Positions 10,766 to 21,827 are shown, counted from the stretch's first letter. The stretch: DNA of 64,000 nt from Muntiacus reevesi (GCF_963930625.1 NC_089249.1:126078480-126142479), one strand, 5' to 3'. Translations and numbers: made by a program. The notes: generated by a model from the letters alone, not told the origin.

Positions 10766-12220
10766 TTGAAGAAAGAAGGGAAAACAACTAGACCATTCAG
10801 GTTTGACCTAAATCAAATTGCTTATGACTATACAGTGGAAGTTAGAAATAGATTTAAGGGTCTAGATCTGATAGACAGACAGCCTGATGAACTATGGATG
10901 GAGGTTCGTGACACTGTACAGGAGACAGGGGGCAAAACCATCCCCAAGAAAAATAAATGTAAAAAAGCAAAATGGCTATCTGAGGAGGCCTGACAAATAG
11001 TTGTGAAAAGAAGAGAAGCCAAAAGCAAAGGAGAAAAGGAAAGATATACCCATTTGAATGCAGAGTTCCAAAGAATAGTAAGGAGAGATAAGAAAGCCTT
11101 CCTCAGCTATCAGTGCAAAGAAACAGAGGAAAACAACAGAATGGGAAAGACTAGAGATCTCTTCAAGAAAATTAGAGATACCAAGGGAACATTTCTTGCA
11201 AAGATGGGCTCAGTAAAGTACAGAAATGGTAGGAACCTAACAGAAGCAGAAGATATTAAGAAGAGGTGGCAAGAATACACAGAAGAACTGTACAAAAAAG
11301 ATCTTCATGATCCAGATAATCACGATGATGTGATCACTCACCTAGAGCCAGACATCCTAGAATGTGAAGTCAAGTGGACCTGAGGAACCATCACTACAAA
11401 CAAAATGTGGAGGTGATGGAATTCCAGTTGAGATATTTCAAATCCTGAAAGATGATGCTGTGAAAGTGCGGCACTAAACATATCAGCAAATTTGGAAAAC
11501 TCTACAGTGGCCACAGGCCTGGAAAAGGTCAGTTTTCATTCCAATCCCAAAGAAAGGAAATGCCAAAGAATGCTCAAACTACCGCACATTGCACTTATCT
11601 CACAATTGCATTTAAGTAAAGTAATGCTTAAAAATCTCTTAGGCAGGCTTCAGCAGTACATGAACTGTGAACTTCCAGATGTTCAAGCTGGTTTTAGAAA
11701 AGGCAGAGGAACCAGATATCAAATTGCCAACATCTGCTGGATCATCGAAAAAGCAAGAGAGTTCCAGAAAAGCGTCTATTTCTACTTTATTGACTATGCC
11801 AATGCTTTGACTGTGTGGATCAAAATAAACTGTGGAAAATTTGAGAGATGGGAATACCAGACCACCTGACCCGCCTCTTATGCAACCTGTATGCAGGTCA
11901 GGAAGCAGTTAGAACTGAACAGCTAGAACTGGACATGGAGCAACAGACTGGTTCCAAATAGGAAAAGGAGTATGTCAAGGCTGTATATTGTCACCCTGCT
12001 TATTTAACTTATATGCAGAATACAAGATGAGAAACGCTGGGCTGGAGGAAGCACAAGCTGGGAACAAGATTGCTGGGAGAAATATCAGTAACCTCAGATA
12101 TGCAGATGACACCACCTTTATGGCAGAAAGTGAAGAAGAACTAAAGAGCCTCTTGATGAAAGTGAAATAGGAGAGTGAAAAAGTTGGCTTAAAGCTCAAC
12201 ATTTAGAAAACTATGATCAT
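10766..12220 (+). pseudogene. BovB reverse-transcriptase region, multiply broken
   Basis: Successive open pieces at 10766-10993, 11003-11383, 11492-11869 and 11988-12170 give BovB polymerase words in order: RPFRFDLNQ, SKGEKERYTHLNAEFQR, ENNRMGKTRDLFKKIRDTKG, NCELPDVQAGFRKGRGTR and RYADDTTFMAES (active-site YADD). Stops and frame changes separate them, so no functional polymerase can be made. Confidence 0.85.
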
Positions 12221-12879
12221 AGCATCTGGTCCCATGACTTCATGGCAAATAGATGTGGAAACAGTGGCTGACTTTATTTTGTTGGGCTCCAAACTCACTG
12301 CAGATGGTGATTGCATCCATTAAATTAAAAGATGCTTACTCCTTGGAAGGAAAGTTATGACCAACCTATGCAGCATATTATAAAGCAGAGACATTACTTT
12401 GTCAACAAAGGTCTGTCTAGTCAAGGCTATGATTTTTCCAGTGGTTATGTATGAATGTGAGAGTTGGACAATAAGGAAAGCTGAATGCCTAAGAATTGAT
12501 GCTTTTGAACTGTGGCGTTGGAGAAGACTCTTGAGAGTCCCTAGGACTGCAATGAGATCCAACCAGTCCATCCTAAAGGAGATCAGTCCTAGGTGTCCCT
12601 CACCATTGGAAGGACTGGTGTTGAAGCTGAAACCCCAATACTTTGGTCACCTGATGCGAAGAGCTGACAGATTTGAAAAGACCCTGATGCTGGGAAAGAC
12701 TGCGGGCAGAAGGAGAAGGGGATGACAGAGGGTGAGATGGTTGGATGGCATCACCGACTCAATGGACATGGGTTTGGATGGACTCCGGGAGTTGGTGATG
12801 GACAGGGAGGCCTGGCGTACTGTGGTTCATGGGGTTGTGAAGAGTTGGACATGACTGAGTGACTGAACTGAACTGAACC

Positions 12880-13262
12880 GAGCACTAAAGAATTGATGTT
12901 TTTGAACTGTGTGGTGTTGGAAAAGATTCTTCAGAGTCCCTTGGACTGCAAGGAGATCCAACCAGTCCATCCTTAAGGAAATCAGTCTTGAATATTCATT
13001 GGAAGGACTGATGCTGAAGCTGAAAGTCCAATATTTTGGCCCCCTGATGAGAAAAACTGACGCATTGGAAAAGACCCTAATGCGGGAAAGATTGAAGGCA
13101 GGAGGAGAAGGGGACAACAGACAATGAGAGGTTGAGTGGCATCACCAACTCAATGGACATGAGTTTCAGTAAACTCTGAGAGTTGGTGATGGACAGGGAA
13201 TCCTGCATGTTGCAGTCCATGGGGTTGGAAAGAGTTGGACACGACTGAGCGACTGAACTGAA
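12880..13262 (+). mobile_element. BovB LINE, 3' end of the older interrupted copy
   Basis: Picks up exactly where 9681 stopped ('aattgatgtttttgaactgtg'), then 'ggaaaagattcttcagagtccc' through to the 'gagcgactgaactgaa' tail. Together with 8621-9681 it is one insertion with an inverted 5' part, later split by the 3.2-kb BovB. Confidence 0.9.
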
Positions 13263-13411
13263 TACATTTGTAATTTAAGACTTCCTCCTAATATTGTTAT
13301 TATTGAGATACTGTGGAAGAGCCCTACATCTTGCTAACTCTCCTTTTAGCTCTTTTAAGATCTCATTAAACACAATAACTTAAAATAAAATCCAATATCC
13401 AATATCCTGTG

Positions 13412-13462
13412 TGCTACAGTTCATAGGGTCACAGAGTCAGACACAGTTGAAGCAACTTACCA
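13412..13462 (+). mobile_element. Bov-tA/BovA 3' tail fragment
   Basis: Only the tail remains: 'gctacagttcatagggtcac', 'agagtcagacacagttgaag'. No tRNA-like head is present. Confidence 0.6.
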
Positions 13463-13788
13463 TGCATACCATCCCGTATTGAGTCCTCCAGTTTCCACCT
13501 GTTTTGTCTGATGGATCATTCAATGAAAGTCTTTCTCTGGAAAATTGTTATTCTCACCAATTTTGTTTTCCTCAAAGATTAAGGTTTTCTCAGAAGCAGA
13601 GTAACTGTTCCTTTTTTTTCCCAGTCCTGTATTAATTTCATTGTTAACTATGATAATTTTCAGAGAATTTGAACAGAGAAGCATAATTATTTTCTTTTTA
13701 CCTTAGTGTTTTACCTTGTAGTGGATTGCTTATGATTTGAAAGTTTAGCTGATGCCTGAATTTGACATATCTGGTAATTACAGTGATT
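13463..13788. other. Intronic sequence without recognised feature
   Basis: No exon or repeat assignable. It ends at the target-site duplication of the following SINE (13776-13788). Confidence 0.45.
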
Positions 13789-13979
13789 ACATGCATGCTA
13801 AGTCTCTTCAGTTGTGTCCAACTCTTAGCCCACCAGGCTTCTCTGTCCATGTGGATTCTCCAGTCAAGAATACTGGAGTGGGTTGCTATGCCCACCTCCA
13901 GGGGATCTTCCCAACCCAGGGATTGCATCTCCTGCATTGGTAGGTGAGTTCTTTACCACTAAGGCCACCTGGGAAGCCC
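13789..13979 (-). mobile_element. Bov-tA SINE
   Basis: Minus-strand copy with tRNA-like end 'ggccacctgggaagccc'. Flanks aattacagtgatt (13776-13788) and aattatagtcatt (13980-13992) are a 13-bp target-site duplication with two mismatches. Confidence 0.9.
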
Positions 13980-13992
13980 AATTATAGTCATT

Positions 13993-14969
13993 AAAAACAT
14001 CTATAAATATATAAGGAAAACCTCCAGTACAGGACAAGAAATTATCCAAGCAAAATTCTTTATTCTTTTGAAATACTATTTTTAAACAGGTGAAATAATC
14101 TTATTGGAGAAGACTTTGAGTGAGATTGAGCATCATTCCTATTTTTCTTCTCCTTGGAATCACAGTAAAATAGAACTTCTGATGCCCAGTTCCCAAGACA
14201 TATTGTTCACTAGTGGGAAAACTGAGGCATTCAGCAGTATGACTTTCCGAACCAAATGAGTAGAACCCAAGGACTTCACGTTTTCTGTGTTCGTAAGAGC
14301 AGCGTTTACTACTTGTCATTTTTTTATGTCCTGTAGTCTTAGGTACTCTGATTTTTTTTCTGGCTTTGAATAATATTAAAATTCAATTTTATCTTTGAAA
14401 TTACTTCCAGTAATTGAACATTTTATCTTTTTTATTTTTTTGCAGTCTGTGAGTTACACAACATTAGAAAATTCAGGTATTGATGAAAATTATGAAAATT
14501 AAAGCAATCATATAATCATGTTTTGAAAGAAGATTATGATAAAGTTCTGCGGTTTGGCTCATTGTAGACATGAAAAACAAGCATAATTGTATTAATGAAG
14601 AAGCAAATGAATTTTTTGATCTGCAGAACAGGGATGTGCATGTTATGACATACTTATATTTAGTGAAATCAAGTTATTGGTGTTAAGCTGAGTGTTAGCT
14701 TGGTAATGGAAAAAGTGGATCACTTATTAAATACAGCTTGTCAGTTCTAGCCTAGTTGAAATAATTATATAGCAGCAATTTATCTTTCATTAAAATGGGG
14801 GAAAGGGTGCTTTTTCTCTTTTATAGCTCTAGGGAGTACCAAAACATAGCAGTTTAACAAGACACTCATTATCAGTGTGTTTTCTCTAAACCTACATAGT
14901 CACAGGGCTTATGCTATTAAGAAAACACACAATCTGAATAGAATCATTGGACCTGATTCTCAGTTACAG
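13993..14969. other. Intronic sequence without recognised feature
   Basis: AT-rich, no assignable repeat or exon. The minus-strand frame near 14101-14319 has no splice or start context. Confidence 0.45.
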
Positions 14970-15135
14970 TATCAGGCACCTACTGTACCTTAGGCACCCC
15001 TCCAAACACCTTTACGTGCATTTCCTCATTTGTTATAAAAAAGAATCCTTTTGAGTTAAGGGTATTTTATGGTACCACCCAGGGTCATAGAGCTAATGAA
15101 TATAAGAGTGAGGATTTGAATTAAGGTCTTCCACA
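14970..15135 (+). repeat. MIR SINE
   Basis: MIR order is visible: 'ggcacctactgtaccttaggca', 'catttcctcatttgttat', 'cagggtcatagagctaatgaat', 'gaggatttgaattaaggtctt'. Confidence 0.65.
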
Positions 15136-16532
15136 GGACCTTTACCTGTAGGAAGGAGGATACATACTGATTTTATTAGATCCTGGGTCCTGCAAGAAAT
15201 TGCAAGAGATATTAGTGTGGACCGTGATGTAAAATGGCAGTCACATTTACTTTGGCTAAGTCAGAGTATGGGATACTCTTTCAGTATTTTATGAATCTTT
15301 TCATACTACTAGGTAGCAAGGAGGTATAGAGTGAAATGCTAAGGATAGTGAAAGCTCCTTGACTATCCTGGAACACAGCCAGTTGTGGTGGTCACATACT
15401 CCATCACTATGTTAAACTCAGTAGGTTCTACTACTGAGGGCCAGAGTGAGAAGGATAGCAAACAATGTCTACATTTTAGTAAGCAGCTAGGGGAACAATA
15501 ATGTAAACAAGGAAAGTATAAATAATTCAGAAAACATGTCTTTGATGGGGTAACGAAGGTTTGAAAAACAAATCTTTGGTAGGGTGATGAATATTCTTCT
15601 AGAATATTTGGAGTCAGAATACAAAATTTGCATAATCCAAATTTCAAATATTCATCTCCAAGAGTATGACCTCATTATTTTTAAGATTAACATTCTGTCA
15701 CTTGGTGAATTCAGAAGTTGAAATACCTTAGTTGGTCCAAGGCTGACATGCTGGGATAGCAAACAGCTGAGTGGGTGCTGAGAGAGCTGAAACCCTAGCA
15801 GAGAACCCAAAATAAAGACCACAGGGTGTGTAGAATACATGGGGGAAAGTTGAAATCGTCAAGATCAACAATATCTGAGCCACCAGGGAACCCCAAGACT
15901 GTATACATATGTCCAAAGGCATGAGGGAGGATGAAAATGGTGTTTGCAAAGTCAAAATCACTATGTTGTTCAAAGATTGGATTTGGGATACCATTCCCTA
16001 GAAAAGTTGCACCTTTTTAAATGATTTTGAAATTGAGAGAAATCAGCATTTCATTTCCAATTAACCGTAGAAGGCATCTGAAAATGTGAAATAAGGGTAT
16101 TCAGAGAACATAACTTTCTTTCCCATGAAATAAATTGTTCTATTTATGATACTTCATGGATCTCTTCACACCTTCATTGGGGTATTATCCTCATTTGGGT
16201 GCTACACAAATGATTTATTCAACACTGCTCCAAAAAAGACTAGTATTTTGCTTTCTTTTATTTTTTCTCACTTCTTGATTTCATGAAGAATATTAATTCT
16301 AGTCTGCTGTCCACTAGCATCTTTACTTCAACCAAACTGGGAAGTTTTCCCTCATGATTCTCCAGATCTCAAGAACCGACAGCTGTCACCCCTTCCTTTA
16401 TTTCTGTCCTGTGTGTGTGTGTGTGAAGTGACAGTTTATGATTACATGTGTATAGAAATTCAGGAAGAGAGTGAAGGTGCTAGGGCAGCATTTACTCCTT
16501 TAAAAGCAGAGGACTTGGATATCTGGGTAGTA
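15136..16532. other. Intronic sequence without recognised feature
   Basis: No exon found. A short (TG)n run occurs near 16411-16424. An isolated 20-bp match to a SINE head near 15880 is too short to call. Confidence 0.45.
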
Positions 16533-16544
16533 CAGATCATGACT

Positions 16545-16768
16545 GGGGACTTTCCAGGTGGCCCAATGGTAAAGAATCTGCCTGCCAAAGCAGGAGATGC
16601 AGGAGATGTGGGTTCAGTCCCTGGGTCTGGAAGATCCCCTGGAGGAGGGAATGGCAACCCACTCCAGTATTCTTGTCTGGAATATTCCACGGACAGAGGA
16701 GCTTGGTGGGTTGCAGTTCACGTGACTGCCAAAAGTCAGACATGACTGAGTGAATGAGCACACACCAA
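16545..16768 (+). mobile_element. Bov-tA SINE
   Basis: Plus-strand copy from 'ggggactttccaggtggccc' to the 'catgactgagtgaatgagc' tail. Direct repeats cagatcatgact (16533-16544) and cagaccgtgact (16769-16780) flank it with two mismatches. Confidence 0.9.
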
Positions 16769-16929
16769 CAGACCGTGACTATATAGCCTTGGCAGAAGAA
16801 CGAGGCGTTTTCTACTGCTTTTCCAGGCCTGCTAGTCATCTTCTTAAATCCAGTACCATCACCTTTTTAGCAAATGGAAATTTCTTTAAGAACAGGTGAG
16901 ACTTACTGCCTGGTGGTATGAGGTTTATT

Positions 16930-16944
16930 GGGGGGGGGGGGGGG
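16930..16944 (+). repeat. Poly-G tract (15 G)
   Basis: An uninterrupted run of about 15 G followed by cgcggggag. It is unusual in this AT-rich intron and could form a G-quadruplex on the coding strand. Length may be affected by sequencing of homopolymers. Confidence 0.8.
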
Positions 16945-17575
16945 CGCGGGGAGTGGAGTTTGTACCATTTTTGCATTTTTAAAATGAAAAATTGGAATCA
17001 GCTACATTTTACATATCTAGTGAGATGACATTTTAATTGGATTTTGATCACTCTCCCTTTATGAAAAGGCAAACAGTATTGTGCCACTCTATTAGTTTTT
17101 TAAAAATCAAATTATATATTCAGAATTACAGACTTACTCTCTAACATAGAGTGGCTCTAAGATGTCAGAGCTAGACTTAGGAGCACAGAAATTTTTGCAT
17201 TAGTTTAAGGTAATTATCTGGACTCTTTAGTCCCTTGGAATCATTCCATATTGGAACTTTGCCTACTGGCAGAGTATTTATACTATATTTATAATTTTAA
17301 GATATATTTCACTCTTCACTATAGTATGTAAAATTTTAAATTAAGAATATAAATTATGTGAGTTTATAACCTACCACTTTTATTGTAGCTTTGATATATA
17401 GCTACTGAAAATCTAAGACTTAATTCTGTATAATCTGTTACTTTATCTATGATGACTGTGTATTAAGAATGATATCAAAATATACCCTGAACAGAAGTTA
17501 TAAGGATTGATAAAATTTTAAGGGCACTGAATCACACATTCTGCTACATCTTAATTTTTTCAATTAACTTATACA
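16945..17575. other. Intronic sequence without recognised feature
   Basis: AT-rich; no exon or repeat recognised up to the next SINE. Confidence 0.45.
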
Positions 17576-17586
17576 GAAAAATGAGG

Positions 17587-17812
17587 GGCTTCCCAGATCA
17601 TGCTAGTGGTAAAGAAGTCTCCTTGCCAATGCAGGAGGCATAGGAGATATGGGTTTAATCCCTGGGTTGGGAAGATCTCCTGGAGTATGAAATGGCAACC
17701 CACTCCAGTGTTCTTGCCTGAAGAATCCCATGGACTGAGGAGCCTGGAGGGCTATAGTCCTTAAGGTTGGAAAGAGTTGGACACAAGTGAAGTGACTTAG
17801 CATGCACATATG
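17587..17812 (+). mobile_element. Bov-tA SINE
   Basis: Plus-strand copy with the tRNA-like head partly disturbed ('ttcccagatcatgctagtgg') and intact BovA body. An exact 11-bp target-site duplication gaaaaatgagg lies at 17576-17586 and 17813-17823. Confidence 0.92.
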
Positions 17813-18271
17813 GAAAAATGAGGCTTTGGAAAGAAAATGGGCTGCTCTTTTTTTTTGCTCTCCAGATTATTCTAAACTGAGTTGTTACAATCAGTTTAAT
17901 TTAATACTGGAAAACAAAGAATTCTAATGTGTTTTTGAAATTAGGTTTTTATTTAATTAGGAATAAACATTGCATCATCAATGATGGAAATTATGACTTA
18001 TTAATTTTGCTGATGAATCCTGCTGTTCAAAAAGCAATTCAAGTGTTGGTCTATGAAAAACGTTTTCAATATACTGTCAAAATGGATTGACCAAAAGAAA
18101 GTTGAAAATACATGCAGCTAAGTTTGCCCTGTCCTTTTCCAGATCATGGAGTTTTTCTTGCTTTCTTATATAATTTGATATGAAATTACTAACAGTATGT
18201 AATACTATTATCAACAAGGTAACAACTATATGAGCACTAGGTTAAAATCTTAATTTTTCAAATATTTCCAG

Positions 18272-18418
18272 ATATTGATGAGGGCAGTGAATCATTTGCC
18301 TGTGGTGATCATGCAGTATGTAAAAAAATGAATGGTAGCTATAACTGTTCCTGCAGGGAAGGTTATCAGACATCCACAGGAAATCACAGTTTACACCTAT
18401 TGATAGCATTTATTGCCA
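18272..18418 (+). pseudogene. Decayed extra EGF-like exon of ADGRL4
   Basis: A good acceptor (atttccag, AG 18270-18271) opens a phase-1 frame DIDEGSESFACGDHAVC...MNGSYNCSCREGYQ, a calcium-binding EGF core in the same phase as the intact EGF exon at 6543. Three defects are visible. The first EGF cysteine is glycine (GGC at 18284-18286, one base from TGC). After STGN the normal tail reads on only in another frame (FTP...YC around 18390-18415), implying a one-base loss. No GT donor follows the last cysteine. A CHR-2 SINE inserted 45 bp downstream. I infer an ancestral third EGF exon now skipped; exon 6543-6695 splices in phase directly to 19433. Confidence 0.8.
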
Positions 18419-18461
18419 AAATAAACATACTGTTTAATGTTATATATTATCAAAGCACTAT

Positions 18462-18808
18462 GGGGACTTCTCTGGTGGTCCAGTGGTTAAGACTTCACCT
18501 TCCAATACAGGGGGGTGCAAGTTTAATCCCTGGTTGAGAAACTAAGATCCACATGCCTCACGGCCAAAAAAGTGAAAGTCACTCAGTCATGTCCAACTCT
18601 TTGCAATCCCGTGGACTATATATAGTCCATGGAATTCTCCAGGCCAGAATACTGGAGTGGGTAGCCTTTCACTTCTCCAGGGGATCTTCCCAACCCAGGG
18701 ACCAAACCCAGGTCTCCCTCACTGCAGGTGGATTCTTTACCAGCTGAGCCACCAGGAACAAATTCAATAAAGACTTTAAACATGGTCCACATCAGAAACA
18801 AAGTCTTG
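18462..18808 (+). mobile_element. CHR-2 type tRNA-derived SINE, split by a Bov-tA
   Basis: The left part (18462-18570) has the head 'gggacttctctggtggtcca' with A-box and a B-box-like stretch near 18516-18532. The right part (18757-18808) has 'aacaaattcaataaagactt' and 'catggtccacatcag'. A perfect 9-bp target-site duplication aagcactat lies at 18453-18461 and 18809-18817. Confidence 0.88.
18571..18756 (-). mobile_element. Bov-tA SINE nested in CHR-2
   Basis: Minus-strand copy starting 'agtgaaagtcactcagtcat' and ending at the tRNA-like 'gctgagccaccagg'. It separates the two parts of the CHR-2 element, so it is the younger insertion. Confidence 0.88.
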
Positions 18809-18956
18809 AAGCACTATATAAAATATTACTGCATAGTTGTGAAGTGTCAAAGAGCTACACCTTCCAAGAAACGTGCCAATAGTCCTTTTTCTATAAAATG
18901 AAATAATGGAAGATGTTTTAGTTAATGGCACATGTAGATCACATGTTTTATGTAAT

Positions 18957-19147
18957 TGCTGTTAAGTCACTAAGTCATGTCCAACTCTTGTGACTCCATG
19001 GACTGTAGCCTGCCAGGCTCCTTCTGTCCATGGGATTTCCCAGGCAAGAACACGGGAGTGAGTTGCCATTTCTTTCTCCAGGGGATCTTCCCAACCCAGA
19101 GATCAAACCCCATCTCCTGCACTGGTAGGCGGGTTCTTTACCATTGA
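18957..19147 (-). mobile_element. Bov-tA SINE
   Basis: Minus-strand copy: 'gttaagtcactaagtcatgt' through 'ggcgggttctttaccattga'. The last few bases of the tRNA-like head are degraded and no clear target-site duplication was found. Confidence 0.85.
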
Positions 19148-19432
19148 TCCCATATACACTATTTCCTTTCAGTAGCTATAATTTTCTATTTTCCGTAAAA
19201 TAGTTTGAATTTTAGAGAATAAAAATAAGTAATTATTATTATTAGTAAAACTTAAAATTAATAATAAAAATGTTTTAAATAAATAAACTTTCATGAATAA
19301 ATACAAATAAAACTCAAATGTTAAGAATGTGCTTTTATTGTCTAAAAAAGTGAACAAAATCATGGGAATCAGTATAATTATCTTAGGGAAAATATTTTTT
19401 GAAACTTAATACATAACTATTTTTTTCTACAG

Positions 19433-19503
19433 AAATTGTGAATCCAGACTGCCATTTAGATAATGCCTGTATTGCTGAAAATATTAATAAAACTTTAACA
19501 AAA
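19433..19503 (+). CDS. ADGRL4 coding exon: linker after the EGF domain
   Basis: 71 bp between acceptor ctacag (AG 19431-19432) and donor gtgagt (19504). It receives one base from the previous exon to make GAA and leaves in phase 0. The protein reads EIVNPDCHLDNACIAENINKTLTK, recognisable from the ADGRL4 stalk (human form has ENVNANCHLDNVCIA). It has two cysteines and an NKT sequon and leads into the GAIN domain. Its entry phase matches the donors of the intact EGF exon at 6543. Confidence 0.95.
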
Positions 19504-20288
19504 GTGAGTAAAAGAGTTGAATTAAATTTTATTCTGTTTTGACATTCTGGTTTCAGTTAAAATCTTTCCAAAGGTACATTTTTTTAAGAGTAACAAACCG
19601 TTGATCTTCATGTAGAGTTTAAAATATTTACATATAGAGATTCAAGTATTTCGTTTGGGTGTCAGATAGGATTAATTTGAAAATCCCCAAAATACTGAAG
19701 AAGACATATATTTAATGTAAGTTACTTTTTCACTATTCTGTACACTGGAAGTTATTTCAACGTGTTAAGAAACTTGATGGATAAAATAGTAAAAACACAT
19801 TTTGATCACAGGCCATTTCCACATTCTAAGGAGACATAGTTCTATGCAATTAGATTTTGTACACCAAATACTATTTCAAAGAGTAAGATGTCCATGAAAT
19901 TATTGTCCTATGATTAGAAGTGAGTTTCAGCTTGACTCATTAGCAATCAAGTAAAGCAAATTGCCATTTTATCATGTAAAAAATTTTTCTGGTTTACTAA
20001 AACCTAATTCAAATTAAATCATAATTTATTATAAATTTTAAAAGCTAATTTAAAATGATAAATTCAAATGTGCATTGCCTTTCTGAAGTAACTTCTATGT
20101 TCTTCAGCTATTTGCTAATCCTTTGTAAATGATTTCAGGTTTCATTGCTCCATGTTAGGGTTTAGTTGTAGTCTGATAGTTTACATGTAGCAGAGAAAAA
20201 CAATATGTTTAACCTGTAGCCTGTATTCTCGCAAACATCCAGTAGTGCTTTAAGCTGGTTTTCTTTTTCTGGACTCATATTTGTTCAG

Positions 20289-20468
20289 ATTAGACACATA
20301 GAAGAACCTGTGGCTTTGCTCCGAGAAGTCTATAGAAATTCTGTGAAAGATCTTTCACCGGTGGATATAATTACATACACAGAAGTATTAGCTGAATCAT
20401 CCCCATTACTGGGTTATATGAACAGCATGGATTCAGACAAGGACACCTTTTCTAATTCAACTCTGACT
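20289..20468 (+). CDS. ADGRL4 coding exon: start of the GAIN domain
   Basis: Acceptor ttgttcag (AG 20287-20288), donor gtaagt (20469); 180 bp, phase 0 to 0, 60 codons. The protein starts IRHIEEPVALLREVYRNS and ends TFSNSTLT, with a sequon NST. The helical character (EEPVALLREVYR, ITYTEVLAESS) suits the alpha-helical subdomain A of the GAIN fold, which supports GPS self-cleavage. It matches the ADGRL4 ectodomain with scattered substitutions. Confidence 0.95.
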
Positions 20469-20572
20469 GTAAGTATGTAGAGCTTTAACTCAATGCAAGT
20501 TTAAAATTTTTCTTACATCTGTGATTAATGTAAGATTCCAACATTTTTGAAAGGTATGCTTTTTTCCAACAG

Positions 20573-20756
20573 GAATTTGTAAAAACTCTGAATAATTTCG
20601 TTCAAAAGGATACATTTACAGTTTGGGACAAGTTATCTACAAATCAAAGAAGAACTCATCTTACAAAACTGATACATGCTGCTGAGCAGGCTACCTTAAG
20701 GATATCTCAGAACTTTCAAAAGACCACTCAGTTTGATACTAATTCAAGTGATATAG
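20573..20756 (+). CDS. ADGRL4 coding exon: GAIN domain, helical part
   Basis: Acceptor ccaacag (AG 20571-20572), donor gtaaga (20757); 184 bp, phase 0 in and 1 out. It reads EFVKTLNNFVQKDTFTVWDKL...RRTHLTKLIHAAEQATLRISQNF...TNSSDI, with a sequon NSS. The regular leucine/valine spacing fits GAIN subdomain A helices. The intron before it is only 104 bp. Confidence 0.95.
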
Positions 20757-21466
20757 GTAAGAAGTCAAGATCAATTTCAAGGCAATAGTATTTTCCAAAG
20801 AAGCCATTCTCAAAAGAGATGAAAAGTATCTAAAACTGCTGTTTGATAAATTGGCAGTTGTTTATCAATGCAGATGTAAATGACGGTGCATATCACAAAA
20901 GTGGGTATGAATGAAGTTTGAATAAAAAGGGTGAATGCATGAGATTTGTCTCCTACTTGCAACTTTCACCTTTTCCTATTTCTGAACTGTTTAGCATTTA
21001 AATGCTCAGAGAACCTTACTTCCTTGTCATCTCATGACTTGGCAGGATCTGTCTTGACTGGTGATAGTACAAAAGATTTTCTGGATGTAATATATTTAAA
21101 GTTAAATTTTTATTGAATTATGACACATATAAAGACAAATATATGTATCAAATGAATATAAGTTGATGAATTTTCACAAAATGAACACATCTGTATAATA
21201 ACACCTCAGAAGACTCCTCATCCCCCTTGCCAACCACTCCCTAACCCCTAAAAGTAATGCCATCCTGACTTCTAACACCACTTCACAAGCATAATTTTCA
21301 TTATTTCTGCAATAATCTGATTCTTATTTTTAATGTTGAAATCCTTTGGGCATATATCTTTGTCATGAATGTAGTATATTTTAATTTCTCATTAGGAATC
21401 CTTTGCCTTTCAGTAATATAAAGCAATTAACATAGCAAATTAGAATGTTTCCTGCTTTATGAAAGC
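20757..21466. other. ADGRL4 intron, no recognised feature
   Basis: Unique-looking AT-rich intron up to the left target-site repeat of the L1 fragment. The segment 21110-21400 resembles generic old L1 3' sequence on the minus strand ('attgaattatgacacatataaag') but is too diverged to call. Confidence 0.45.
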
Positions 21467-21483
21467 TCATGCTTGACACTTTT

Positions 21484-21810
21484 TTTTTTCATTTATTTTT
21501 ATTAGTTTGAGGCTAATTACTTTACAATATTGTAGTGGTTTTTGTCATACATTGACATGAATCAGCCATGGATTTACATGTGTTCCCCATCCCGATCCCC
21601 CCTCCTGCCTCCCTCCCCATCCCATCCCTCTGGGTCTTCCCAGTGCACCAGCCCTGAGCACTTGTCTCATGCATCCAGCCTGGGCTGGTGATCTGTTTCA
21701 CCCTAGATAACATACATGTTTCGATGCTGTTCTCTCGAAACATCCCACCCTCGCCTTCTCCCACAGAGTCCAAAATTCTGTTCTGTACATCTTTGTCTCT
21801 TTTTCTGTTT
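21484..21810 (-). mobile_element. 5'-truncated ruminant L1 3' end
   Basis: The poly-T start at 21480-21489 is the poly-A tail on the minus strand, followed by L1 3' UTR words 'gaggctaattactttacaat' and 'gacatgaatcagccatggat'. A 17-bp duplication tcatgcttgacactttt at 21467-21483 and 21811-21827 is perfect. The copy is about 330 bp and noncoding. Confidence 0.92.
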
Positions 21811-21827
21811 TCATGCTTGACACTTTT

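Larger units (their letters stand above)
9682..12879 (+). mobile_element. Near full-length BovB (RTE) LINE, nested in older BovB
   Basis: About 3.2 kb: a 5' leader with the BovB words 'gtgggcccacccaaaatggat' and 'ggtcatggtggagaggtctg', an endonuclease region, a reverse-transcriptase region with YADD, and the 3' tail ending in 'gactgaactgaactgaa'. The flanks gagcgccgaag (9671-9681) and gagcactaaag (12880-12890) are a target-site duplication whose three differences are all C-to-T/G-to-A type, two or more at CpG. Several stops and frameshifts make it inactive. Confidence 0.92.

Noticed and set aside
15878..15898. Match to the Bov-tA head (gagccaccagggaacccc)
   Set aside because: Only about 20 bp with no SINE body on either side.
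18328..18537. 69-codon frame as a used third EGF exon of ADGRL4
   Set aside because: First cysteine lost, tail frameshifted and no donor; the frame only continues by running into intron and a SINE.
18462..18570. tRNA gene
   Set aside because: A- and B-box-like words belong to the tRNA-derived head of a CHR-2 SINE; no tRNA cloverleaf is intact.
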